Source: Puccinellia tenuiflora
Lineage: Eukaryota > Streptophyta > Magnoliopsida > Poales > Poaceae
NCBI GenBank assembly: GCA_012064385.1
Contig: QRDG01001738.1
Location: 124,001-188,000, forward strand
Reading direction: 5' to 3'
Length of the DNA: 64,000 bases
The translations under genes were made by a program, and so were the position numbers. The notes under the pieces are model-generated. The model was not told the DNA's origin and searched no databases. It saw only the letters and a program-made list of their open reading frames with translations. Of the stretch, positions 1 to 10,012 are shown piece by piece (the stretch's first letter is position 1; every line of letters starts with the position of its first letter).

Positions 1-631
1 CTATCTTAGGAAAGTAAAAGAGTTTTGAGTGGATGTTAGATTTCATATGAAATCTAGTGTAAAGAATTTCTTTGAAAAAATCATGTGAAATACAAATCAA
101 ACTAGCGTCGTAGAAACATATCTAAGGATTTGAACCCTTCTAAATTTCGATGCAAATCTTTTGAATAAAAAGGCCAAGGTCAAGTAGGTTGTCTTCCCCT
201 TCAATAGTCGGTTTCGCTTTTGTTGTGCCTCACATTCTTGTCCCAATCAAAATAGGGGCCTGTCTAGTCGCTAGTTCTAACAAATCTTCTACTTTTTCAC
301 CGCCAATGTCCCATTCCCAACCTGGCCAACGACGTTTATATTCCGCCTCGAACCATATTCACTTCGCAATTATTCCGCGTCGTGGGTGCCTCCATCTTGT
401 ATCAGTATAAGCTCCCCTGTCACCACCGTTACACATCGAGAACGAAATCACAAATAAATCAATTGATGATCTTGGTATGCACGCATAGCCTCTAAACCGG
501 AATGGAGGGAGTACGGAAAAAAGGAGTCGCATGAGCTATAACAATCGTGGAACAGTAGTAACATTTGCGCTGATGTAATGATATGGATATTTATCGTGCG
601 GTGTTTCACATTTAAATATTTAATTTGTTAG
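1..631. other. Intron or 5' flank of the bHLH gene
   Basis: No coding exon is recognisable here. The stretch ends in a splice acceptor (TTAG at 628-631) directly before the bHLH exon, so at least its right part is intronic. The first exon, with the start codon and basic region, should lie left of the window. At 499-514 there is GGAATGGAGGGAGTAC, the typical end of a Stowaway-type MITE, but I did not find the matching second end. Confidence 0.5.
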
Positions 632-1373
632 GGTGACCAAGCATCCATCGTTGGAGGGGCCATCAACTACGTGAAGGAGCTGGAGCAGCTCCTCCAATCT
701 CTCGAAGTCCAAAAGAGCCTCAAGAACCGCCGCACCGGCAGCACGGACTCCAGCCGATCCCCTTTCGCCAGCTTCTTCACATTCCCACAGTACTCCACGT
801 CAAGTAACAGCATGGATGCCACTGCCAGTAGCGACGGCAGCTCCGGCGCCGATGCGAGCAACGCTAAGACCGAGACGACAGCCGTCGCCGACATCGAGGT
901 GACCATGGTGGAAGGGCACGCGAGCCTGAAGGTGCTCGCCCGGCGGCGGCCGAAGCAGCTCCTGAAGCTCGTCGCCGGGCTGCAGCAGCTGCGTGTCCCG
1001 CCGCTCCACCTCAACATGACCACCGTCGACGTCATGGTCCTCTACTCTTTCAGCCTAAAGGTAATTAACCATCTACGCGCTTACTTAGTTTAAGCTCTTG
1101 TCCGATGGCGACAAAATCGATGGATCGAGCGATTAGGCGCCGTGGCACACATCGAGACAATTTGTTTCCATTTTTATCTAATTAACAACGCTTAGCGTCG
1201 ATTCGGTGGTGTGTGTTAATTGATGGCTTTTGCACGTACGGTAGGTGGAGGATGGCTCCAAGCTGGGCTCTGTGGAAGACATTGCGGCCGCCGTGCACGA
1301 GATCCTGGCGAGGATACAGCGCGGGGAGGAGGAGGATGCCGCCGGTGGTGGTCTCGGCAGCAGCTCCAGCTGA
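632..1373 (+). CDS. bHLH transcription factor, 3' two exons (5' partial)
   Basis: This is the C-terminal part of a plant basic helix-loop-helix transcription factor, a nuclear DNA-binding protein. Two coding exons are visible, 632-1060 and 1245-1373, joined by a 184-bp GT/AG intron in phase 0, with a TGA stop at 1371-1373. The first exon opens with GDQASIVGGAINYVKELEQ, the loop-to-helix-2 part of the bHLH domain. A Ser/Thr-rich linker follows, then a C-terminal region with ADIEVTMVEGHASLKVLARR, continued by LKLVAGLQQLR and, after the intron, VEDGSKLGSVEDIAAAVHEI. That layout matches the plant subgroup containing bHLH94/96/70/71 (subgroup Ia, to which SPCH, MUTE and FAMA also belong). The basic region and helix 1 are absent and are expected upstream of the window. 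No frameshift or stop is seen, so the gene may be functional. Exact orthology cannot be settled from this piece. Confidence 0.88.
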
Positions 1374-4080
1374 TGCCACCGAGGAGACCGTACGTCGGCC
1401 GTGCACTGCCACGTCCTGGAAATGGAATCCATTCTACTACCTTTGTACGTGAGATTGAGACTGTGAATGTGATTGTACCCTGCATCCGCATGCAACCCTG
1501 ATTGTCCAGCGCAAAGGACGAACACAAAGGACGAGATAGCTATAGCTACTAGCTCTATAGTGTAGTATAGTATATTATATATCAGAACTGGTGCACGGCC
1601 TGCTGGCTCTGATCTACTGGCGTACTTGTGGATTCATTCGTTCACGGATTTACTTCACATGCATGTTTTTAATCTGATCAGCCATGCGCTGCATTATGTT
1701 TGCTTGTCAACAATTTCCTAACTGGTATAGAAGCACCCAAAAAAACAATCCCAGATTCAAAGTGTTTGGCAGCCTGTTGATCGTCGTTTCAGACTTTTTT
1801 GGTGCTACTGCATGGTGTTTGATTATCTATAAAACCCTCTGTGGTAACCTTCTCGGTTGAGTGGTGAACATATTCATCACTCGACCAAGAATGTGAACAC
1901 GGCAAGCAGAAGGAATCAAACTAAACACGTCCTAAACAGCTCACAAAACACCCTAAATTTAGCACAACAACTGCTGGTAATGCACCAGAAGTTCATCATC
2001 CAAGGGGTTTAGAATATACTACCTGACAAAATATACAGATCTCGCATCATTTTTAGTAATTCCTACATAATTCCGGGGATATAGGTTAGGGCCTCACAAA
2101 AAACACATCAACAGCAACACCATCATCAGCTCATCACAAGTAGTGCTTGCGAAGGAAGGAAGAAAAACATTGTTTCTTCAGATCAGGTGTCATCACAATA
2201 TAGTGCTTTGTTCACCGCGAGGTGGCTTAGAGAGAGATGTACTATCTCAAACCTAATAGGATTGCTAGGAACACAATTCTTGTCGAAGATTATCTTCATC
2301 TGATACATAGTTCTATAGTGGCCTCTTGATGAAAAAGGCGCCATTGGGGTGTTTTTGAAATGACAGTAGTGTTAGTCCCATGACACACGAAGTAGTGAAT
2401 ACATTGAACAAGTAGAGCTATAGAAGCTTACTGCGACATGTTTTAAGTACACATCCTCCTTCATGGAAAAAGAAGTTGTGTCCTCCCACCATTCAATCCA
2501 TTAACTTGTGTGAGTTTGTAGAGCATCTGCCACCTACTCCACTTCATGAGGTGGCGTACATGTACCTGAGTAGTGCTAACCATAGTGTTGGAGAAAAGAA
2601 GAACACTGGTAGCAATATTTTCCAAGTGCTTCTCTTTGATTCCAATGTCAACATTGAGAATACTATTGACGAGCTCAGCCATTCTAGTGAGGACGAAGGT
2701 GTACATAACAAGTGACCATTGTATTGGGTTGCCTTTGGTTCTCCATGTTGCGAGCTACTTATCAGGCGCTGATAGTATCGAAGCGGCCTGTCAGGCAGCA
2801 CTGACGGGGTCAAAAGATTTGGGAGGTAGGCGTCTCCCACACATATTACCATTGTAAGCATGCATCATGAGGTATAAAACAAAGAATTAGTTTAGTGCTA
2901 AGCATGCATTATGTTCACATCATGTTGTCATGTATGAGAGAAATAGTGGTACAAGCATGAGAACTACACTGTGTAGAACCAACCGTCGTATCACGATTTC
3001 TCTCATACACGAACTGCACAACAATGAAGTTTTTGCGGGTTAACAATCCATTGTAAGAACTACACTCTGTAGAACTGCAGAACAATGAACACAATTCAGA
3101 GTAACATGACGAATATAGCAACACACTAACCAAGATCATCGATCTAACACGGCAACACCCACAACATCACTGCCAATAAGCAAACGTACCATATAACCTA
3201 TAGATCTACTCAGATCTACCACATGCTCACAGATCTAGGCTACAAGAGGGAGGGTTGCATGTTACTTATAGTCATAAAAGCAACGTGGGGAAAGAAGGTT
3301 TGTCGCCGTCGACCGGAGGAGATGGTGCCGCTTACCTCCTCCTCGATAAAGAAGCCTCAAGAGAAACAGTTCGAAGGGGAGGAAATGGTGGCGGGAGTCT
3401 CACCGGTGAGCCGAAGGAGGTGAAACAGAGGGAGCCAAATGGCGGGCTGTGACCAAAAATCAACCGCCGCACTTTCACGTAGCTCGCGTCATCTCGAAGC
3501 CGTTTCTCGAGAGATTTGTCTCAGAGGTGATTTAAGTATCGTGCGGACCAAAAACACGGACCTGATCAGCAAATAAACAACCTATTTTTACATCTGTTTG
3601 AGGAGCTCGCGGGCAACCAGACACCCCCCGTGTGTCTGGAATCCATTCGTTCACATGGTCCATGTTTCACCGTGTGCCGTGCGGTACATCTGTCGAGAGA
3701 TTTGTCTGGGATGAACAGCGAGCCACGGAGGCAGGCAGAATGATTGCCCGATGATGTGATGAGTTCGTTCCTCTTTGATCTGTTGGCCAATAAAGCTCTC
3801 CTGCCTGTGCTAGCTATATCGGCTCTGCGATCGATCCAGTAGCTGTACCCGAATAATGTTCTGCCCAGAAATGTGAGTCGGAGGCCACAAACAGCATGAG
3901 TAGCTAGCATCGGGTCGAGGCTAGAGATTCCATTGACCCCCAAACAGTTCCCACTGTGTTATTATTCGTCAGGCACCCAACAAGCTGCTGCTGCTTGTTG
4001 CAGCTGTATTATTGCGAGCGTCACCTTCAGAAATGCGCCCTACTTGTTTTCTTAGAGGAGTGTTAGAGTGATCGTCCAGT
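1374..4080. other. Intergenic region without recognisable genes
   Basis: The first ~250 bp probably include the bHLH 3' UTR. Around 2461-2861 both strands have reading frames of about 80-105 codons, but I recognise no family, and they mostly lack proper start context. Around 3223-3452 a short GC-richer patch is also unassigned. I see no repeat ends or RNA genes. Confidence 0.4.
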
Positions 4081-4214
4081 AGAGAGCTAAGACTCGATCG
4101 CCAGTTCGTCCGAATTAACTGATTCTAAACAGATTTTATGAATTTGTTCACGTATATATAACTTGTTCATCTAATAAAACATGATATAGCATTGTCCCAG
4201 TCGACTGATCCTAA

Positions 4215-4690
4215 TTCGGTTTTATAAGATGAACTATCATGTCCGAATATTTTTTATGGGTTTCAAGGCAATGAGACCTAGGTCATGAATATTTTCGGAC
4301 TATCTTTCATGATAGTGTGCTACTGTAGAAATATTTTTAATTTCCAAATATTTTTCTATATTCCAATCATTAAATAAATTTCTAGACATTTATCGATCTC
4401 ACAAAAATCGGTGAAAATCATTTTCATGTAGCATAGCAGTGACCTACGCGATGTACCTCGAGGATGATGAATAATTTAAGAATTGCGCCATGTACTGAAA
4501 AAATAGAGAATATAAAAATAGTTCAAATTTTTCATTTTTCGCGTGGGGTCCTCTTGTTTGTGCTAGTTGCCATTAAATGATAAACTTTAATTTTGATAAC
4601 TTTTGGAAAAAATTGCTTCACAAGATGACCTATCATGTATAAATAGAACTTTTTTGGTTCCCCTATTCTGGACGAGAAAATTTACTACAA
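4215..4690 (+). repeat. Diverged CACTA-type internal repeat unit, copy A
   Basis: This AT-rich stretch has phrases in the same order as the 660-bp units at 37-40 kb: a reduced 'tagcatagcagtgacctacg' block, then 'aataaact..ttttgataa', then 'ttcacaagatgacctatcatg' followed by 'ataaatag' and 'ggtttc'. The start of the next cycle is visible at about 4621. It is heavily diverged and carries no gene. A 22-T run at 4738-4759 follows. Confidence 0.5.
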
Positions 4691-4737
4691 CTTGTGAAAA
4701 CTCTCAAACCATTTTGTCCCCTCAAAACCTAGGATAG

Positions 4738-4759
4738 TTTTTTTTTTTTTTTTTTTTTT
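4738..4759. repeat. Poly-T run (22 nt)
   Basis: Twenty-two consecutive T on the plus strand. It could be the poly(A) tail of an old minus-strand retroposon or a simple repeat. No target-site duplication was recognised. Confidence 0.8.
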
Positions 4760-5139
4760 GAGGAAAAACCTAGGGCAGTTAGACAAGAGACATTTACAGC
4801 GTCCCTAAAGCCCATAATCTGCAAACGATACAGATGCGGAAACTAATCAAGGTATTGCGATGGGCCAATAGGCGTGACAATGAATGGCTCTTTGTTGGGC
4901 TATGGATACGTGATAGTGGGCATAGTGCATGGGTCCTTGGTTGGGCCGTTGCGGAGTGATAGTGCATGGCTCTTGTGCGCCAATAGGCATGGCATGACAC
5001 AGTGTATCGATCGGAGAAGTTGACCTAGGAACAGAAACGGACGATGGAAAACCCTTCTCCTTCCTCCGATCCTAGGAGTAGGCCAAGGAAGAGAAGATTG
5101 ATCTGTGGCGAGCGGCATGTCATCAAAGTGATAGACTGC

Positions 5140-5500
5140 TCAAAAAGATCGATAAAATCATTTTCACCTACTCCGTACCATAGTAGTGATCTACACAATG
5201 TACCTAGGAGCCTAGGAGGTGTTGGATAATTCAAGACCTTTTTATTAAATGGCGGGACGACAATTTGCACCCTTTTACAAAAAAAAATCAAAGAATATGA
5301 AAAATAGTTATAAAAATATCATTTTTCGCGTGGCTTCATCTGATGTGTGATATTTCCCATGGAAATTAGAAAAAATAACAACTTAAAAACTTTGTTTACT
5401 AGATGGTCTATCAAATATAAACATTTATTGGTTTCAAGCTAAAACATCAACGGCGTGCCTATTTTTGGACTATCATTTGTAATAATGTGCTCATTTATTC
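5140..5500 (+). repeat. Diverged CACTA-type internal repeat unit, copy B
   Basis: This is a second degenerate copy of the motif series in copy A: 'aaaatcattttcacc', 'tagtagtgatctacac', 'cgcgtggcttcatctgatg', then 'agatggtctatcaaatataa' followed by 'ggtttcaag'. The order agrees with copy A and with the 660-bp units inside the CACTA element at 36.6-41.9 kb. About 400 bp of unrelated sequence (4760-5140) separate A from B. Confidence 0.5.
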
Positions 5501-5738
5501 GCACAAACTCGTGGTGAGTTTGATTTCATTTCCGATTCATGGGAGACAATAGGAAACGACCGTTTTTAACACTAACTGCAAATTCTCATTGTTCGTCAGT
5601 AAAAAAAAAGAAGATGATGAATTTCACCGCTTGCACCATCTGGTGGCTACGGTCCAGTTCTGTCTTCGCGTGGACATGTATTGTGGGCTAGCCCAGGGTC
5701 CAGCCCATTTAAGAGGTTAGCTGTTCTAACCCTTGTAG

Positions 5739-7354
5739 GTTAATAATGCGCAACCCTATTTGCCGCCTTTTGCGGCGCGGGGGGCTGGCGCCGCGCACCC
5801 CCGCGCCACAATGGGCCGGCCCATGTTGCGTTTTCCTATTTTTATTTTCTGTTTTCTTCCTTTTCTTCTTCTTTTCATTTTTATTTTACTTTATGATTTT
5901 CGTTTTTTTCTGTTTCTTTTTTCGTTCAATATTTTTTCGTTTAATTATTTATTTTCTGTTTCTTTTATTTTTATTTTTCGTTTCTTTTTTGTTTTTCATT
6001 TTTTGTGTTTCTTTCATTTTTCTTTTTTTCTTTTCTCGTTTTTTGTTTCTTTCATTTTTAGTTTCTTTTTTTTATTTTGAATTTGTTCAAATTTAAATTT
6101 TGTTCAGATTTTGAATTCTTTAAAATATGAAATTATTTAATTTTAAATTTATTAAGATTTTAAATTTGTTCATATTTCAAAATTGTTCATTTTTTTGTTT
6201 CTTTTTTTTCTTTTTTCGTCACTTGTATATGATTTTGAGAAATTTATTTTTTTCATTGATCTTTCCTGTTCGCTTTTAAATCGTTCAAAATAGTTTCCGT
6301 TCACCGTCATTTTCTGTTCACTTTTAAAATCGTTCAAAAATAAATTTTGTTCACAATAAATTTTCTGTTCGCTTTTAAATCGTTCAAAAATAAATTTCGT
6401 TCACCGCCATTTTCTGTTCACTTTTAAAATCGTTCAAAAATAAATTTCGTTCGCAATAAATTTATTTTCTTCACCGACCTTTCCTGTTCACTTTTAAATC
6501 GTTCAAACTTTTTTTCGTTCACCGCCATTTTTCTATTCACTTTTAAAATCATTCAAAAATAAATTTCGTTCACAATAAATTTTCTGTTCACTTTTAAATT
6601 ATTTAAAAATAAATTTCGTTCACCTTCATTTTCTGTTCACTATTTAAAATCGTTCAAAAATAAATTTTGTTCAACGTCCTTTTCTGTTCACTTTTAAAAC
6701 CATTCAAAATAGTTTCCGTTCCCGTCGTTATGTTTATTTTTTTAAAATCGTTCAAAAATAGATTTCGTTCATCGACCTTTTCTGTTCACTTTTAAAATCG
6801 TTCAAAATAATTTCCGTTCACCACCATTTTTTGTTCACTTTTTAAAATTATTCAAAAATAAATTCTGTTCACCGCCATTTTTTGTTCACTTTTTAAAACT
6901 GTTCAAATGAGTTCAATGTTCTAATTGAAAAAAGTTCAATTTAAAATATATGTTCTAGCATACTTTTTCAGTGCGAAACATGCTTTTTTATTTTGCTTAC
7001 GAAATTTCGAAACAGCACAAAGGAACTCAAATGTTTATCAGCCTCAATTATATAGTATGTCAGATTTTTGTGAAGCCTCAATTTCATATGGGCTTTGTTT
7101 CGTTTCTTATTTTGATTGATGGATGGGAACTTGAGCCAGCTTAATTTTGTTAAATAGATCCGTACGTACGTTGCCATTTTGCATGTAGTTGGGTGACAAA
7201 GGGGGAAAAAAGACTGAGCTAGCTAGTAGATTCAACAATTGATCGATCTTACCACAAGGAACGGAACATGTGTATGCGATTTGGGCCGGCCCGTTTTGAA
7301 CCGTTTCAGGCGGCAGTATGCGCTTAGCGGCGTACAGGAGCACCCGTTAATAAT
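5739..7354. mobile_element. Mutator-like non-autonomous element with 9-bp TSD
   Basis: The element (5748-7345) is bracketed by the 9-bp direct repeat GTTAATAAT at 5739-5747 and 7346-7354, the TSD length expected for Mutator-like elements. The ends are related in inverted orientation. The left has TTTGCCGCC and then GGGCCGGCCCAT. The right, read on the minus strand, has CTGCCGCC and then GGGCCGGCCCAA. The left tip looks slightly shorter than the right. The interior is extremely T-rich on the plus strand and encodes no transposase. Phe-rich open frames here are composition artefacts. Confidence 0.65.
6240..6915. repeat. Degenerate tandem array inside the Mutator-like element
   Basis: About a dozen degenerate copies of a unit built on 'ttcacttttaaaatcgttc', then 'aaaaataaatttcgttcac', then 'cgccattttctg'. 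Spacing is roughly 50-70 bp and varies with small indels. It has no coding potential. Confidence 0.75.
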
Positions 7355-8380
7355 CCCTTTCCCCTAACGGAATGGGTGGGCCTTAGGATCTCAACAAAAC
7401 ATGGCACTGCATCTCTGAATTTTTGTTTGGAGTAAGGAAACTCTTCTACAGGAATTGCTGCGAGATACAGTAAATGATAGTATGAGGTAATGCTAGCTGC
7501 TCTAAGGAAAGTAATAAAAGGTAATGCCTTTCCTCTAGAAAGGAAAGAAGAGAAGAGGAAACTGATCAGGATGACAGCCTGGTGAGCAATGCATATAGCC
7601 TCCTTTGTGGCGATTATTACCTTCTTGCAAATCAATTGTGATTCTAGCAATCGAGTTTTGCAGATCGTGCCCAAGCAGGCTAAAGCAAAAGCGTGTTTTG
7701 GCTACTTCGATCTTTGCAACTTTCTCAAAACGGGCCAAAAGCAAAAGCGGGTTTTCGCTACTCGAGTCCAGAGATTTCCAGCTAGCTTGCAGTGGAGGCG
7801 CGTACATAAAAACGGGTCACATGGCATTAGGTTCCAGGAGGCAAAGAAAAAGAAAGATGAATGAAGGTTAAAGGAACCATGTGACATCGCCTCTACCAAG
7901 AAGAAAACAGAGCTCGGCACATGGGACATAGCCAGAATGGAACGGCTACTCGTCTATCTACCGTTGTAGTTCTCCTTCTTTTTTTCTTCCGTACGGGCCA
8001 CGCGGCGTCTCGTCACCGAGAGCTGGACCATGGATGGGTGGCAAGTACCCAGCAAGAACAGAGTACGTAGTTGTACGTAATCAGACAGAGTAGAGCAGGA
8101 AGGATATATATGCAGATTAAGAATATCTGGCAATTTCGTAGTTGTACGTAATCAGACAGAGTGAGCATACATGAATACATCCAGATCCAAGAGCGAAGAT
8201 CAGTAATAAGGTAACAAATGAAAGAATTCTATTGATAATGGTATATAATCTCGTAGTACATGTGTAGCACAACTCTCACACGTCGATCTCGCGAAAAAGA
8301 ATCAAGAGAGAATCTGGCAGTATAAACAACGGCGGAGCAGAGTCCCAACGGCGGCGGCGGTAGATCGAAGATCTGCCAAC
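7355..8380. other. Intergenic; region downstream of AGP1
   Basis: No gene is recognised. A 26-bp perfect direct repeat (core GTAGTTGTACGTAATCAGAC) lies at 8066-8091 and 8137-8162. A second imperfect duplication ('aaagcaaaagcg.gtttt.gctac') lies at about 7682-7712 and 7739-7764. From about 8215 rightwards the sequence resembles the 3' UTR of the other AGP copies ('aatgaaagaattc'), read on the minus strand. Confidence 0.5.
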
Positions 8381-8405
8381 CCCACGATGCCCCCTCCCTA
8401 TCTAT

Positions 8406-8774
8406 CTAGAACACGAAGGCGGCGGCGACGGCGCCGGCGACGGCGACGGCGACGAAGCTGGCGGTGGAGGCGTACACGGCGGAGCTGGCGGGGGTGCCTG
8501 CGTCGGGGGCGCCGGCCGGCGTGGCGGAGACCGCGGAGGGGGTCATCGCGGAGGGAGCTTCGGTTGGGGCGTCGGTGGGCGGGGCCGGGGGAGAGGCCAT
8601 GGGCGACGGCGACGCGGCGGTGGGCGGGGTGGCGACCGGCGCGGGGGCGGTGGCCGGGGAGGTCGCAGGCGGCGCGGGGAGCGGGGCCATCGTGGGCGCC
8701 GGCATGGGGCCCTGCGCTGCGGCGGCGACGGCGAGGAGCGCGACGATGGCGGCGACCACGGCGAAGCGAGCCAT
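8406..8774 (-). CDS. Classical arabinogalactan protein, GPI-anchored (AGP1 of the cluster)
   Basis: This is a 122-residue single-exon gene for a classical AGP, a cell-surface proteoglycan backbone that is secreted, heavily O-glycosylated on hydroxyproline and tethered to the plasma membrane by a GPI anchor. Residues 1-20 form a hydrophobic signal peptide starting MARFAVVAAIVALLAVAAAA. The mature core (about 21-95) is made of Ala-Pro, Ser-Pro and Thr-Pro dipeptides with Met and few charged residues. The end is hydrophobic (AGAVAAAFVF), preceded by small residues (PASSAVY), as a GPI-anchor signal requires. The ATG at 8772-8774 is the first in frame before the signal peptide. A TATA box lies about 160 bp upstream at 8934-8942. 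It is closest to AGP2 in core and promoter. All four copies are minus strand. The codons are strongly GC-rich compared with the flanks. Confidence 0.9.
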   Translation of the reverse strand: MARFAVVAAIVALLAVAAAAQGPMPAPTMAPLPAPPATSPATAPAPVATPPTAASPSPMASPPAPPTDAPTEAPSAMTPSAVSATPAGAPDAGTPASSAVYASTASFVAVAVAGAVAAAFVF

Positions 8775-8892
8775 CTTGCTGTTGGTGCTACTGGTGGTGA
8801 TGGTGGAGAAGAGCTCGGCTAAGATTAGTAGAGGAGGAGGAGGAGCTGGTGGCAGGAGAATACTTGAGGCTGTGTGTGTGTGTGCTGTGGAT

Positions 8893-8968
8893 GAAGCTGC
8901 GAGTTGTGAGTTGGGATGGAGGGAGGAGCCGTGTTTTTATAGCGGGAAAATGTCGGTTGAGAACAGCT
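8893..8968 (-). promoter_or_regulatory. AGP1 core promoter: TATA box and conserved upstream motif
   Basis: On the gene strand, CTATAAAAA (8934-8942) is a TATA box. Ten bp upstream is the motif read on the plus strand as TCGGTTGAGAACAGCT (8953-8968), shared by all four AGP promoters. About 30 bp downstream of the TATA is a conserved stretch (plus strand GAAGCTGCGAGTTGTGAG, about 8893-8910), a likely start-site region. Roles are inferred from position and conservation. Confidence 0.6.
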
Positions 8969-8989
8969 GCCTGTGAACGAACGTTCGTC

Positions 8990-9600
8990 TGAGGCTGCCG
9001 TCTCAAGGCAAGAAAGAAACGCGTGAGAGCAGGCTGTGAGTGGACAGGTGGAGACAGACCGTGCAAAGCTTGATTCCTTCGGCCGGCGGCACCGCGTCGT
9101 CCTGGCCTGGCCTCTCGGGCGTAATCAGGGGTTGTCCAACGACTAGTTCCCACACAAGTGGCGGACACGTCGAGATGGGATCTACTTCTACAAGTATACG
9201 TTTTTTTTCTACCGAGACTCCGCGTTGCTTGCTGCTTCACGTTTCTGTTAGTAAAAGTCTCTGCTCATCTACGTACTCATCAGGGCACCAAACACGCGTG
9301 TCATTGCATACAAGTCGTGTAGTAGAATTTTGGCTTGATAAGAGTAAGCCGACCAGACAATGCACGACTCATCAGCACCGAAACTGCATTTTCTTTTGCG
9401 GCTAAGAGTGATTGTAGCCATTTTGGTTACAGGGATACCAAGATCAAAAGTCTGAACAGCAACCTCAGGACCTGAGCCTAACGAAACAACGTTCTTTGCC
9501 CAGTTCTTGCTGAGTTTGCAAGGCTATGACTAGTCCTATTAGAAAGATCAACTTTGACAAATTGTATTGATCTCAAAAAAAAAAAAGACAAATTGTATTT
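8990..9600. other. AGP1 upstream region and intergenic DNA
   Basis: The stretch at about 9018-9130 resembles the AGP2 upstream region at about 15545-15655. Shared phrases, read on the plus strand, are 'gcgtgaga', 'aggctgt.agtg', 'gtgcaaag', 'ttgat.c.ttcgg' and 'ggcaccgcgtc'. The rest is unassigned. Confidence 0.45.
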
Positions 9601-9629
9601 GACATAAGATGGAGAACATTTTCCGAAAA

Positions 9630-10012
9630 GTGCCAGCAGCACCCGAGCACCAGTGAGCTTGGTTTTTCAAAATTTTCAAAAACACATTTCTACAATTCCA
9701 AAAACTCTGGAAAAAAAATACACTGGTACTTAAATACATTCCTAAGTCATGGTAAAAATTTGGGGGGAAAATACATTGTATTTTGGACCACACAAAAAAG
9801 ACAAATTTCTGACATATTTTTTTGGAATACAACCCTACATACAGCATGAAATTTGTCTTTTCTCTGTAGCTCAAAATAGAACGAAATTTCTAGCGAAACT
9901 TTGCACGGGTATTCAATATATGTATATGTATTCACAAATAAATTTTGTGATTTTTTGAAACAAAAAAGTATTTTTTTTTTCAGAAACGAGAGCACTGGTG
10001 CTCGGGTGCACC
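9630..10012. mobile_element. MITE with perfect 17-bp inverted repeats
   Basis: GCACCCGAGCACCAGTG at 9639-9655 and its exact reverse complement at 9993-10009 bracket about 370 bp of AT-rich non-coding DNA. The interior includes 'gcgaaactttgcacggg', which recurs in related elements near 16.6, 26.7 and 29.1 kb. I could not define the TSD. Confidence 0.65.

Noticed and set aside
2461..2861. Possible small gene on either strand
   Set aside because: Frames are short, overlap on both strands and show no family signature or splice context.
5746..6096. Phe-rich 'membrane protein' frame
   Set aside because: Direct translation of poly-T-rich repeat DNA within a Mutator-like element.
8464..8976. Long plus-strand open frames opposite all four AGP genes (Gly/Ala-rich)
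   Set aside because: They recur opposite each copy only because reverse complements of GC-rich Pro/Ala/Ser codons avoid stops. They lack domains, and the minus strand has signal peptide, GPI tail and TATA boxes.
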